The translations under genes and the position numbers were made by a program. Shown one piece after another: positions 7,377 to 16,043 of a DNA stretch of 64,000 nucleotides (positions are counted from its first letter, which is position 1; each line of letters opens with the position of its first letter). Source of the DNA: JACKIC01 sp964392305 (GTDB lineage Bacteria; Planctomycetota; UBA1135; UBA2386); NCBI GenBank assembly GCA_964392305.1, contig CAYMPV010000003.1, positions 1-64,000 of the forward strand, read 5' to 3'. A model generated the notes under the pieces. The model was not told the origin of the DNA. It saw only the letters and a list, made by a program, of their open reading frames with translations, and searched no databases.

Positions 7377-8690
7377 TCACTTGCCCAGACAGAACCGCCC
7401 ATAGATGCGGTCGAGCAACGGCTCCGCCGAATGCCGACCGGCGGCGTCGTCGAGGTGCCGCAGCGCGGCCTGCAGTTCGACGGCGACCAGTTCGGCGCCG
7501 GCACCCGCATCCTGCAGCGCGCGTTCGACGGCGCGCCGCGCGCCCTGCAGGTGCGCGCGCAACGGTGAGCCAGGCGCGACGTGCGCGGTCCCGACGCGGT
7601 CGAGCCAGGCGCGCAGTTCGGTGAGGCCGGCGCCGGTGCGCGCGCTGGTGCGGAACTGCGGCACCGCGGTCAGGCCGGCGACGTCGGGCACCGCCGGCGC
7701 GACGTCACCGCACAACAGATCACACTTGGTGAACACCACCCCCAGACACGGCCAATCGCCGCCGGTCAACGACGCCGGCGACACCGGTGCAGTCGCGTCG
7801 AGTACCACCAGCACCGCCGTTGCCCTGCCGGCCAAACGGTCGCGCAACGCCAGTGCGGCGGCGTCCGCGGCCCCGGGCGCGTCGAGGTCGCCGGGAGCGT
7901 CCCAGAGCACCGCAGCACCGACCTCGTGGCGCAGCAGGTCGCGCGTCGTGCCCGGCGCGGCGTCGACCAGGGACGCATCCCGGCCGAGCAGCGCGTTGCA
8001 CAACGACGACTTGCCGGCGTTGCTGCGGCCGAGCAGCAGCAACTCGCCGCCGGGCGTCGCGGCCGGCAGCTGCTGCAGCAGTTCGTCGAGTTGGTGCACG
8101 ATCGGCGCCAGCTGGGCGCGACGTTCTGCGGCCGGCGCGGCCGGCAGTTCCTCGTCGGTGAAGTCGAGCCCGGCTTCGAGCGTCGCGAGCACATCGTGCA
8201 GGCGATCGCGCAGCGCGTCGATCGCGGTCGACAGGCCACCACCCACCCACTGCACGGCCGCGGCGACCTGCTGAGCACCCTGGGCGTGCAACAGCATCAG
8301 GATGCCTTCGGCCGCGGCCAGGTCGAGCCGGCCGTTGGTGAACGCGCGCGCCGTGAACTCGCCGGGAAGTGCAGCGCGCAGGCCGAGCCCTTCGCCGCGC
8401 GCCAGTAGCGCGTCGAGCACACAACGCACCAGCAGCGCGCCGCCGGGCAGGTGCAGTTCGACCACGTCCTCGCCGGTGAACGAACGCGGCCCCGGCATCA
8501 CCAGCGCGTAGGCCGGCAGCCGATGACCGCGCACTTCGACGTCGCCGTCGACCTGCGCGCGCCGATCGGGCAGCGCCGGCGCGAACACCAGCGCCGCGGC
8601 GTCGCGCGCGCGCGGCCCTGAGAGGCGCAGCACGGCGCGTTCGCCGGCGCCCGGAGCCGAGGACTCGGCGACGATCGTGTCGGCCAACAT
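7377..8690 (-). CDS. mnmE: tRNA modification GTPase MnmE (TrmE)
   Basis: With MnmG, MnmE installs the (carboxymethyl)aminomethyl group on wobble uridine-34 of certain tRNAs. The 437-aa protein starts MLADTIVAESSAPG and has the tetrahydrofolate-binding N-domain, including PGEFTARAFTNGRLDLAAAEG (about 109-129). The G domain shows G1 GRSNAGKSS (221-229), the G2 region PGTTRD (246-251), G3 DAPG (264-267, usually DTAG) and G4 TKCD (usually NKxD). It ends FCLGK, the conserved C-terminal C-(I/L)-G-K motif with the essential cysteine. The G3 and G4 motifs are mildly divergent. No mnmG is in the window. Confidence 0.94.
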   Translation of the reverse strand: MLADTIVAESSAPGAGERAVLRLSGPRARDAAALVFAPALPDRRAQVDGDVEVRGHRLPAYALVMPGPRSFTGEDVVELHLPGGALLVRCVLDALLARGEGLGLRAALPGEFTARAFTNGRLDLAAAEGILMLLHAQGAQQVAAAVQWVGGGLSTAIDALRDRLHDVLATLEAGLDFTDEELPAAPAAERRAQLAPIVHQLDELLQQLPAATPGGELLLLGRSNAGKSSLCNALLGRDASLVDAAPGTTRDLLRHEVGAAVLWDAPGDLDAPGAADAAALALRDRLAGRATAVLVVLDATAPVSPASLTGGDWPCLGVVFTKCDLLCGDVAPAVPDVAGLTAVPQFRTSARTGAGLTELRAWLDRVGTAHVAPGSPLRAHLQGARRAVERALQDAGAGAELVAVELQAALRHLDDAAGRHSAEPLLDRIYGRFCLGK

Positions 8691-8708
8691 CGCGGCGCAG
8701 GATACGGC

Positions 8709-9926
8709 CTACGCGTGCAGACCGGCGAGCCGCCCGGTCGCGAACGCCGCCTGGAAGTTGAAGCCGCCGATCGGTCCGTCGACGTCGAGCAGTTCGCCGC
8801 AGACGAACAGCCCAGGCACCTTCTTGCTCTGCATCGTGCGCGGGTCGATCTCGTCGAGCGACACGCCGCCGCGCGTGACCTCGGCATGGTCGTAACCGAG
8901 GCTTGCTGGCACCGGCACCAGCAGGCGTTTGGTGACGTCGAGCAGGCGCTTGCGGGTGGTCTTGTCGAGGTTGGCAAGCGTGCCGGCCGCACCGGCGCGC
9001 TGCACCAGCGCGTTGCGCGCGCGTTCGGGCAGGTGCGACGGCAGCAGCGAGGCGACGGCGCGCGTGCCGTGCGCGGCGATCGCGTCGAGCCATTGCCGTT
9101 CGAGATCTTCGGCGCGCTGCTCGGGTGCGAAGTCGAACCGCACCGCACCCGCACCGCGCTGCTCTTCGACGTCGCCGGCGAGGTCCATCGGCGCGGGGCC
9201 CGACAGGCCCTTGTGGGTGAACAGGATCGGTCGCCGCCGCGTGCACAACGCGCGGCCGGCGCCGTCGAGCGAACTCAGATCGACGCCGTGCAGCACGATG
9301 CCTTGCAGTTCGCGCACCCACACCTCGTCGACGGCGAGCGGCGCCAGCGCCGGGAACGTCGCGGTGATCGTGTGGCCGAAGTCGCGGCACCACGCGTAAC
9401 CGTCGCCGGTCGCGCCGGTCTTGGGGTAACTGAGCCCCCCGGTGGCGAGCACGACGCTGTCGGCGCGTTGCTCACCGCCGTCGCCGTCGATCACGAAGCT
9501 CTCTTCGTCGTGGCGCAACCCGCGCACGGCGTGACCCGTGCGCAACTCGACGCCAGCTTCACGACACAGCCGCAACAACAGCTCGACCACGTCGCGCGCG
9601 CGCTGCGAGACCGGGAACAGCTTCTCGAGGTCTTCTTCCTGCAGCGGCAGTCCGGCCTGCTCGACGAACTCACGCAGCGCGGCCGGCGGGAACGAGCGCA
9701 GGGCGTGGCGCAGGAAGCGGCCGCGAGCGGTGCCGTATTGGCTCTCGAGGTCCTGGCCCGACCGCGTCGTGGTCAGGTTGCAGCGGCCACCGCCGCTGAT
9801 CAGGATCTTGAGGCCGGGCCGCTGGTGCTTCTCGAGCAGCAGCGTGCGGCGACCGCGGCGCGCCGCGAAGATCGCGGCCATCATGCCGGCGGCGCCGGCG
9901 CCGATCACGGCGACATCGGCGCGCAT
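8709..9926 (-). CDS. HI0933/YhiN-family FAD-dependent oxidoreductase
   Basis: This 405-aa flavoprotein belongs to the HI0933-like (YhiN, aminoacetone-oxidase-like) family. The dinucleotide-binding motif VIGAGAAGMMAAIFAARRG is at the N-terminus (about 6-24). The family signature SGGGRCNLT follows near 45-53, and the second FAD motif VLATGGLSYPKTGATGDGY lies near 155. The C-terminus (KVPGLFVCGELLDVDGPIGG) is the usual FAD-closing segment. The physiological substrate of this family is not settled, so no reaction is assigned. It starts 44 nt after the small gene downstream of rplC and ends just before mnmE. Confidence 0.88.
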   Translation of the reverse strand: MRADVAVIGAGAAGMMAAIFAARRGRRTLLLEKHQRPGLKILISGGGRCNLTTTRSGQDLESQYGTARGRFLRHALRSFPPAALREFVEQAGLPLQEEDLEKLFPVSQRARDVVELLLRLCREAGVELRTGHAVRGLRHDEESFVIDGDGGEQRADSVVLATGGLSYPKTGATGDGYAWCRDFGHTITATFPALAPLAVDEVWVRELQGIVLHGVDLSSLDGAGRALCTRRRPILFTHKGLSGPAPMDLAGDVEEQRGAGAVRFDFAPEQRAEDLERQWLDAIAAHGTRAVASLLPSHLPERARNALVQRAGAAGTLANLDKTTRKRLLDVTKRLLVPVPASLGYDHAEVTRGGVSLDEIDPRTMQSKKVPGLFVCGELLDVDGPIGGFNFQAAFATGRLAGLHA

Positions 9927-9936
9927 GTCTGGCGGT

Positions 9937-9954
9937 CGGCCCGCGAGCGGGCCG
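9937..9954 (-). terminator. GC hairpin after the rplC/small-protein pair
   Basis: CGGCCCG (9937-9943) and CGGGCCG (9948-9954) form a perfect 7-bp stem with a 4-nt CGAG loop. It lies 16 nt beyond the stop of the 56-aa gene and before the flavoprotein start. There is no U-tract. Confidence 0.35.
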
Positions 9955-9970
9955 CGGAGAACCGGTTCGC

Positions 9971-10141
9971 TCAGGCCTTCTCGCCGCTCTTCGCCGCGTC
10001 GCCGTCAGCGACCTCGGTGATGCGCAGCACCGGGCGGGTACCGATCGGCTGCTTGCGGTTGGAGAGGTAACCCTTGCCCATCTTCTTGGGCTTGAAACGG
10101 CCGCGGGTGGCGCCACCGTTCTTACGACGTGAACTGGCCAT
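9971..10141 (-). CDS. Small basic protein downstream of rplC, 56 aa
   Basis: The protein starts MASSRRKNGGATRGRFKPKK and is strongly basic over its first 40 residues. It then has a short hydrophobic stretch (RPVLRITEV) and an acidic tail. Composition and its place right after rplC suggest a ribosome-associated or RNA-binding protein. I could not match it to any known small ribosomal protein (bL32-bL36, bTHX). The start was chosen at the ATG before the basic segment. Longer in-frame reading upstream lacks protein-like character. No strong Shine-Dalgarno sequence is visible, so the gene is supported by composition and position only. Confidence 0.55.
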   Translation of the reverse strand: MASSRRKNGGATRGRFKPKKMGKGYLSNRKQPIGTRPVLRITEVADGDAAKSGEKA

Positions 10142-10239
10142 TGGTCTTGCTCGTCTGAAGTAGGTTTGCGTTCTGGATCGGCAATCGGGATCGGCACTCG
10201 GGGATCGACAAGCGTCGGATCGGTGATCCCGAGCAGGGA

Positions 10240-11004
10240 TCACTTCTTGTTCTTGGCGACCAGGAAGCGCTCGTTCTTCAACGTCTTGCGCAACACCAGG
10301 TAGCCGCTGTTGTGGCCCGGAACGGCGCCACGCAGGTAGACGAGGTTGCGTTCGGCGTCGACCTTGACGATCTGCAGGCGCTGCACGGTGACCTTCTCGA
10401 CGCCGTAGTGACCGGCCATCTTCTTGCCCTTGGGCACACCCTTGCTGATCGACTGGTTACGACCCAGGCCACCGGCGGTGCGGTGGTTGACCGAGTTGCC
10501 GTGCGAAGTTGGCTGACGGCTGAAGTTCCAGCGCTTGATGGTGCCGGCCCAGCCACGACCCTTGGTCGTGCCGGTGACGTCGACGTGCTTCCAGTCCGCG
10601 AGCATCGCCGCGGTCACTTCGTCGCCGGGCTTCTCGGTGGGCGCCTGCTTGAGGCGGAACTCACGCACCAGGCGCATGCCGCTCTCGGCACCGGCCTTCT
10701 TGGCGTGGCCGATCTCCGGCTTGGTGCACAGGCGCGCAGGCTTGTCTTCGAAGCCGAGCTGCACCGCGTAGTAGCCGTCGGCGGCGCGGGCCTTGGGCGT
10801 CCTGCCGCCCTTCTTGCCCCGGTTGACGGACGCCGTGCGGTGTCCCTCCGGATGCTCGGCCGCGGTCGCCATCTTCACGGCGAGGACCTTGCACGGCCCG
10901 GCCTGGACCACGGTCACCGGCACACAGCTGCCGTCTTCTTGGAAAATCTGCGTCATCCCCAGCTTCTTGCCGAGGATACCGATGGTCTGGCTACCGAGCG
11001 TCAT
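10240..11004 (-). CDS. rplC: 50S ribosomal protein L3 (uL3)
   Basis: uL3 binds 23S rRNA early in large-subunit assembly and reaches the peptidyl-transferase centre. The 254-aa protein has the family start IGILGKKLGMTQIFQEDG, the WAGTIKRWNFSRQPTSHGNS loop (about 165-185), the GKKMAGHYG motif and the DAERNLVYLRGAVPG strand. It is longer than the usual 205-215 aa. Much of the excess is an insertion of about 25-30 mostly basic residues around 47-75 (HPEGHRTASVNRGKKGG and following). The other S10-operon genes (uS10, uL4, uL23, uL2) are absent here, so rplC is detached from its usual operon. Confidence 0.96.
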   Translation of the reverse strand: MTLGSQTIGILGKKLGMTQIFQEDGSCVPVTVVQAGPCKVLAVKMATAAEHPEGHRTASVNRGKKGGRTPKARAADGYYAVQLGFEDKPARLCTKPEIGHAKKAGAESGMRLVREFRLKQAPTEKPGDEVTAAMLADWKHVDVTGTTKGRGWAGTIKRWNFSRQPTSHGNSVNHRTAGGLGRNQSISKGVPKGKKMAGHYGVEKVTVQRLQIVKVDAERNLVYLRGAVPGHNSGYLVLRKTLKNERFLVAKNKK

Positions 11005-11129
11005 GGGACTTTTTTGCGCCGCGTTGGGTTGGGTCGCGACAGAAGGGGCGAACTTTCTACGGGTTCACTCCCTGCGGCGCAAGTCTCCTGTCGGGTCTGT
11101 GTGATCCCTTTCGCGCTGCCGGGCGGCCG

Positions 11130-12725
11130 TCAGCGGCACCAGACCCGCAGCGCCAGCAGCGCCAGCGCCAGCAACAGGCACGGCCCCCGCCACGACTGAC
11201 GCGGCATGCCGAACGGCGGCAGCGGCCGGGCGGCGGCGGTCGCCACCTGGCGCAGGTCCTGTTCGCCGACCGGCAACGGCCCGCGGCTGGCCGTCGCGGC
11301 CGCGCCGGTGCCGTAGGCCCGCACGAACGCCCGCCGCAGCAACTGCGGGAACGCCGGCAACAACGGCAGGTTGCTGTCGGCCAGCCGGAAGGCGAAGTGC
11401 AGCGAGCAGCGTTCGGCCCCGCCGACGACCACGGCGAGCGGCACCGACTCGCCGCCCGGTGCGGCGCCGAACAGGAACGGGACCCCGTCGGGCAAGGTCT
11501 CGGGCAGCGCCACCAGCACGCGCAATCCGGAGAGATCCAGGTCGGCGACCAGGGGATCGCGCCGGTCCCAGTCGGTGACGCGCGGCTCGAGCAGCAACGC
11601 GCCCGCCGGGCGGCCGGCCAGGCGCGTTCCGAAACAGAGCGCGCGCTGCGCCCCGGGCCGCAGTTCGATCTCGCCGCCGTCGACGAGCAGCAGGCCGGCG
11701 GCCGCATCGCCGGTCGCCGCGACGACGCGGCCCGAGACCTCGGCGGCGAGGGCCTCGGCGGCGACGTTCGCGTAGGGCCCGCCCTCGGGATCGGCGAGCA
11801 CCGCGATCGTCGGCGCCGGCAACGGCGGCAGCAGACACGACCAGACGTCGTCCGCGACGAGCGCGTCGTCGGGCAGGGTCACGGTGACGCGCAGCAACCC
11901 GCCAGCAACACGCCGCGCCAACGGCAAGGTCACGCGCCGCGCCAACGCCGGCTGAAGTTTCAACGTCTGCGCCACGGGTTCGACTGCGTCGCCGTCGATG
12001 CGCAACTGCACGTCGGTGGACTGCGCGGTGAACACCACCAGATCGATCGTCGCTGCCAGTTCGGGCAGCGGCCAGGCGTCGTCGAGCTGCACGTCGAGCA
12101 CGGCGGCGTTGTCGGCGGCACCGCCGTGCACCTGCAGCGCCCCGCGCGTCGGCAACGTTACCTGGCCCTGACCATCGGTGATCGTGCACACGGCGGTATC
12201 GGCAGGCAGGGCGTTGGCCAGTTCCACGAGGTCGGCGACGGCGGCTCCACCCGGTTCGCCGAGGTCGCGCACCTGCCGCGCGAACGCGCCGTGCCGGCGC
12301 AGCAGTTCGCCGCCGCAACGCAGCACCGTGACCTCGACGTGTTCGGGAACCTGCGCAAGCGTCGTGCGCAGCCCAAGAGCCGCCGCCTGCCAACGACTGC
12401 GTCGCGTCTCGCCGTCGCGGCCCGGTGTCGCCGCGGCCATGCTCGCCGATGCGTCGAGCAGCACGACGAGGCGCTGCGGGCCCGGCACCGCGGGCACCCC
12501 CAGGCCAGCGTAGGCGGCGATCACGGCCAGGCACGCGCCGAGCAACAGCAGCAGACGCAGGTTCGAGCGGCGCGGCGGCCGCAGTCGGCGCGCGGCGAGC
12601 GCCCGTTCGACGGCGTCGAAGTGCGGCGTCCAGGTGACCACGCGCGGCTTGGGCGGCTGCGCCAGCCACACGAGCACCGGCACCAGCAACAACCACCACA
12701 GCCGTTGGACGTCGAGGAAGTTCAT
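11130..12725 (-). CDS. Membrane-anchored VWA-domain protein (BatA-like)
   Basis: The 531-aa protein has hydrophobic segments at about 9-22 and 58-78. A von Willebrand A domain follows, whose strand LVVLLDASASM carries the DxSxS metal-ion (MIDAS) motif. After a long beta-rich region the chain ends in a hydrophobic helix and WCR. This layout is that of BatA/YfbK-type proteins and of the N-terminal-TM VWA proteins found with DUF58 genes. Its ATG overlaps the DUF58 stop (ATGA at 12722-12725), so the two are translationally coupled. Such clusters normally include a MoxR ATPase, which is not present here. A role in envelope protein assembly is inferred from family only. Confidence 0.75.
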   Translation of the reverse strand: MNFLDVQRLWWLLLVPVLVWLAQPPKPRVVTWTPHFDAVERALAARRLRPPRRSNLRLLLLLGACLAVIAAYAGLGVPAVPGPQRLVVLLDASASMAAATPGRDGETRRSRWQAAALGLRTTLAQVPEHVEVTVLRCGGELLRRHGAFARQVRDLGEPGGAAVADLVELANALPADTAVCTITDGQGQVTLPTRGALQVHGGAADNAAVLDVQLDDAWPLPELAATIDLVVFTAQSTDVQLRIDGDAVEPVAQTLKLQPALARRVTLPLARRVAGGLLRVTVTLPDDALVADDVWSCLLPPLPAPTIAVLADPEGGPYANVAAEALAAEVSGRVVAATGDAAAGLLLVDGGEIELRPGAQRALCFGTRLAGRPAGALLLEPRVTDWDRRDPLVADLDLSGLRVLVALPETLPDGVPFLFGAAPGGESVPLAVVVGGAERCSLHFAFRLADSNLPLLPAFPQLLRRAFVRAYGTGAAATASRGPLPVGEQDLRQVATAAARPLPPFGMPRQSWRGPCLLLALALLALRVWCR

Positions 12726-13624
12726 GGCGCACACGCCGCGAGGATCGGTTCGTAGGCGATGCGCCGCAGGTCGTCGGCGGCCGGCGCGGGCCAGCGCTGC
12801 AGTCGGGCGCCGCACTCGGCGAACACGCGGTCCTGTCGCTGCCGCGTGATCTGCAGTTCCTTCTCGATCGCGGCGATCAGGCCGGCATCGAGCGGCAGCG
12901 CCAACGTCTGCCCGGTCTGCGGATCGGCGACATCGACGAAGCCGCGCGCGACGAAACGTTCGTCCTCGGCGATCGCCGGCAGCCACCCGGTGACACCCAG
13001 CCCGCGCCGACGCAGTGCACGCAGCACCCGCGCCGAAGCGTCGGGGCGTGCGAAGTCGGAGATCCAGTGCACGTGGCCGGTGCCCATGCGCGGCTCACAG
13101 GTGCCGAGCACTTCCTGGTCGGTGGCCGCGACCACCGGCAGGCGCGTGAGGTGGCGCAGCAGTTCGGCGAGATCACCAGCACCGCTGTAGGCCGCGACGG
13201 TCAGCGCCTTGGCGCCGGGTGCGAGCACCTGCACGCCGTCGAGCTGCCGCAGGGCAAGGCCGCCGACGACTGCGGCGCACCGCAGCGCGGCGAGCCGCCG
13301 CTGCGGCGCGCCGACGCACAGCCGCGGCGACAGGTCGAGCAGCAAGGTGGCGGTGCGGCGTTCGTCCTCGGCCAGCTGTTTGACGAACAACACGCCGGTG
13401 CGGGCGTATGCCGCCCAGTCCAGACGCCGCAGGTCGTCGCCGTGCGCGTACCGGCGATGGCCGACGAACGTGCCGCTCTGGCCGAGCTGGCTGCGGCGGG
13501 CGCGGTGCTGGTCGTCGCGACGCGACGCCGGCGACAGGCCGCGCGCCAGCAGTTCGTGCAGCAGCTGGACGAACGGCGCCGGGAACGGCTCGGGCAGCGG
13601 CGGCGGCGCGAAGGAACGCGTCAT
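12722..13624 (-). CDS. DUF58 domain protein
   Basis: This 300-aa cytosolic protein has the DUF58 signature DDLRRLDWAAYARTG followed by LFVKQLAEDERRTATLLLDLSPRL. That is the conserved R-x-D-W block and the strand resembling a VWA MIDAS site (here LDLSP rather than DxSxS). Unlike many family members it has no N-terminal membrane pair. It overlaps genes on both sides by 4 nt (ATGA at 13621-13624 and 12722-12725), which fixes the start MTRSFAPPPLPEP. DUF58 proteins usually work with MoxR ATPases and VWA proteins. The exact role is unknown. Confidence 0.8.
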   Translation of the reverse strand: MTRSFAPPPLPEPFPAPFVQLLHELLARGLSPASRRDDQHRARRSQLGQSGTFVGHRRYAHGDDLRRLDWAAYARTGVLFVKQLAEDERRTATLLLDLSPRLCVGAPQRRLAALRCAAVVGGLALRQLDGVQVLAPGAKALTVAAYSGAGDLAELLRHLTRLPVVAATDQEVLGTCEPRMGTGHVHWISDFARPDASARVLRALRRRGLGVTGWLPAIAEDERFVARGFVDVADPQTGQTLALPLDAGLIAAIEKELQITRQRQDRVFAECGARLQRWPAPAADDLRRIAYEPILAACAP

Positions 13625-14649
13625 TTGCCCGTGCCCGATTTGCCGGTGCCCGACTTGGCCGTTCCCGACTGCTGCAGCAGATCGAAGAAACGCCGCACGA
13701 TCGGCTGTTCGTGCGGCCCGACATGGCGCGCGCGCTGCGCGTTCTCGGCCGCGCGCGTGAACTCCTCGGCGGTCGGCTCGGGCACGCCGCGACGTGCACC
13801 ACCTGCGGCACGCGGCACCGCGCCCTGGCCGCCCGGTTGCGGCAGTTCGGCGGCGCGCACGCGTTCCTTGCGCGACGGGCCGTCGGCGACGAACTTCGGC
13901 ACCACGAAGTGCTGGTCGTCGGGAAGGTCGAGCGGCGGCGGCGGCGTCGGGTCGGGTGGCTGCTGAGGCTCGTCTCCTGGGTCGGGCAACTCGGCATTGC
14001 CAGCGTTGGCAACCCCACCGCCCGCGCCTTGACCCGCCGCCGGTTGCGGCGGCGGCTCGGGCGGCTTGCCGCCGAGCAGACCGGGCCAGCTGGGACCGAA
14101 CCACCACGCCAGCAACAGCGCCAGCAACAACAACAGCGCCGCGAGGCCGAGCAGCCGACGACCGAACACGCGTCGCCGACCGACGGCGGCCAGCTGCGGT
14201 GCCGTCAACGTGGCGAGACGACCATCGAGGTCGGTGGCCAACCACAACGCCATCGGCGCGTCGGCCCGCGCACCGAGTTCGAGCCACGTGGCGAACTCGT
14301 CGGCGAGCCCGCGCGGGCCGGCGGCGACGCCCTGCAGCCATGCGACCGGCAAACGCCGCCGAACCGTCAGCGACGCCGACAACGCGAAGGTGGCCGCGAC
14401 CAGCGCGCCAATGGCCACCGCCGCGGGCCAGCGAGCCGGCCACCAGCAGATGGCGACCAGCATCGGGCCCGCGGCCAACAGCAATCCTCGCCACGCCGAA
14501 GCTGCCGCGGCGCGGCGCCCGTGCAGGCGGCGCACTCTGCGCCAGAAGGCTCGCAGCCTCTGTTCGACCTGCGGATCTGCAGCGGCAACCGTCACCGCCG
14601 CATCATGCAACCGCCGGGGGCGGAAGAAAACGGCCGGAGCGAAGGCCAC
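13621..14649 (-). CDS. Membrane protein of unknown function in the DUF58/VWA cluster
   Basis: I do not recognise the family. The 342-aa chain has a basic N-terminus and a hydrophobic pair at about 52-95. A further membrane helix near 167-186 (LLGLAALLLLLALLLAWWFG) follows. After that comes a Pro/Gly-rich tail that ends in repeats of SGTGK/SGTAK. The arrangement (helices, then a long proline-rich extracytoplasmic tail) resembles membrane proteins often placed next to DUF58 and VWA genes in planctomycetes. The GTG start at 14649 is uncertain, and a start a few dozen codons later is possible. The stop overlaps the DUF58 start by 4 nt. Confidence 0.6.
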   Translation of the reverse strand: MAFAPAVFFRPRRLHDAAVTVAAADPQVEQRLRAFWRRVRRLHGRRAAAASAWRGLLLAAGPMLVAICWWPARWPAAVAIGALVAATFALSASLTVRRRLPVAWLQGVAAGPRGLADEFATWLELGARADAPMALWLATDLDGRLATLTAPQLAAVGRRRVFGRRLLGLAALLLLLALLLAWWFGPSWPGLLGGKPPEPPPQPAAGQGAGGGVANAGNAELPDPGDEPQQPPDPTPPPPLDLPDDQHFVVPKFVADGPSRKERVRAAELPQPGGQGAVPRAAGGARRGVPEPTAEEFTRAAENAQRARHVGPHEQPIVRRFFDLLQQSGTAKSGTGKSGTGK

Positions 14650-14811
14650 ACACCCTCACCCCGGCCAACTCAGAAGGAGGAGATGCTGCCCTGATCGGCT
14701 GCTGTCGCCGTTCTCGACCCGCAGCGCGGCCGGTGGGGCGATGGCGCCGGCTGCCGCGTGACGCAGCCGCCGCTGGCAACGCGGCCAGCCGGCGGTCCCG
14801 GCGCGGGACAT

Positions 14812-14846
14812 CGCCGACGCATCGACTTCAGTCGACGCGCCCGGCG
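14812..14846 (-). terminator. Long imperfect hairpin after the DUF4340 gene
   Basis: Read on the minus strand, about 16 bases just past the stop (14830-14846) pair with 14812-14827. There are G-U wobbles, one bulge and a 2-nt GA tip. It begins 1 nt after the DUF4340 stop codon. There is no U-run. It separates the GldAFG/DUF4340 block from the DUF58/VWA block. Confidence 0.45.
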
Positions 14847-14847
14847 T

Positions 14848-16029
14848 TCACTTGCCCTCTTCCTTGGGATCCTTGTCCTTGGGGTCCTCTTCCTTGGGAT
14901 CCTTCGGCGCGGCGGCGGGATCGAAGAACTCACGCGGGTCGCGTTCCAGCGGCGCGATCAGGCTCGCGGGCCAGGTCATCAAGAACTGCGACAGCGAGCA
15001 CGACAGGTAGTACTCGTTCTTGCCGTCGAGCTTGTTGCCGATCTCGAGCGTGACCGCACGCTCGACGTCCCCTTCCATCCAGCGCGCCTGCAGTTCGATC
15101 TGCGCGGGTCCCAGGCCGAGCGCGGTGAGGTTGCCGGCGCGCGCCATCGGCAGGCGGAAGTCCTGCGCGGCGACGTAACGCAGCCGTTGCACCACCGACT
15201 CCACCTCGGTCTGGCGCACCGCGCCGAGGTTCTCGTAACCGGGCCCTTCGGGCAGCGGCTCGGCGACCCAAGAGGCCTTGCCGTCCTTCTTGACGAACAC
15301 GAACGGCTTGCTGCCGCCCGCGGTGTTGCGGAGCGACAGGTAGGTGACGGCGGTCGGCTCCAGGCGGAACAGCAGTTTGTCGACCCAGTTGGCCGGATCG
15401 ACGTCGCGGCGCCACAGCTTGATGTCCTGTTCGAACTCGTAGAGCACGACATCGGTGCTGCCGCCCTTGCGCACGTAGACGCCGCGGATCGCTTCGGTGC
15501 CGGTCTGGCCCTCGTCGGAGTTCTTGCCGACCAGCAGTTCGGCCACGGTGTTCTTGTTGCCGAGGTCCTTGACCTGGATCACGAACGCGTGCGCCTCGTC
15601 GAGGCCGTAGCGCTCGAGTTGTTCAGGGCTGGCGCCAGGCTGAACCAGCGTCTGCTTGTCGCTGCGGATGCGCCCAAGGTGCACGAACACGTCGGCCTGC
15701 ACCTTGTCCTTGTTGACCGGCGCGCCGAGCAGGTCGTTGCCCTGCGGCGCGGCGATCTGGAAGCCCGTGTCGGTGCGCTGCAGCAACAGCTGGTCGTAGG
15801 CGACCGGCGGCTTCTGCCCGACCTTGGTCGGGTCGGGCTGGGGCTGGTCGGCCTTGGGTTGCGCCAACAGCACCGTGCCGACGTTGTCGCTGGTGAAGCC
15901 GTCGAACATCAGCGGGATGTCGGCGATGTCGGTGAAGGCACCGCCGTCGCGCTGCAGCTGCAGCCACGTCGGCACGACCAGCACCGCGGCGGTGACCAGC
16001 AGGATCAGATTGGCTCGAGTGAGGTTCAT
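14848..16029 (-). CDS. DUF4340 domain protein
   Basis: The 393-aa protein has an N-terminal membrane helix (NLILLVTAAVLVVPTWLQL, about 6-24). A repeated beta-rich extracytoplasmic region follows with the DUF4340 pattern: DKVQADVFVHLGRIRS, DEAHAFVIQVKD, and LLVGKNSDEGQTGTEAIRGVYV. The tail is charged and repetitive (DPKEEDPKDKDPKEEGK). DUF4340 proteins typically sit directly after GldG-type subunits of auxiliary ABC transporters, as here: the ATG is 14 nt past the gldG stop. It is presumed to be an extracytoplasmic partner of the transporter. The substrate is unknown. Confidence 0.85.
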   Translation of the reverse strand: MNLTRANLILLVTAAVLVVPTWLQLQRDGGAFTDIADIPLMFDGFTSDNVGTVLLAQPKADQPQPDPTKVGQKPPVAYDQLLLQRTDTGFQIAAPQGNDLLGAPVNKDKVQADVFVHLGRIRSDKQTLVQPGASPEQLERYGLDEAHAFVIQVKDLGNKNTVAELLVGKNSDEGQTGTEAIRGVYVRKGGSTDVVLYEFEQDIKLWRRDVDPANWVDKLLFRLEPTAVTYLSLRNTAGGSKPFVFVKKDGKASWVAEPLPEGPGYENLGAVRQTEVESVVQRLRYVAAQDFRLPMARAGNLTALGLGPAQIELQARWMEGDVERAVTLEIGNKLDGKNEYYLSCSLSQFLMTWPASLIAPLERDPREFFDPAAAPKDPKEEDPKDKDPKEEGK

Positions 16030-16043
16030 GATCAGGGTCCTGT

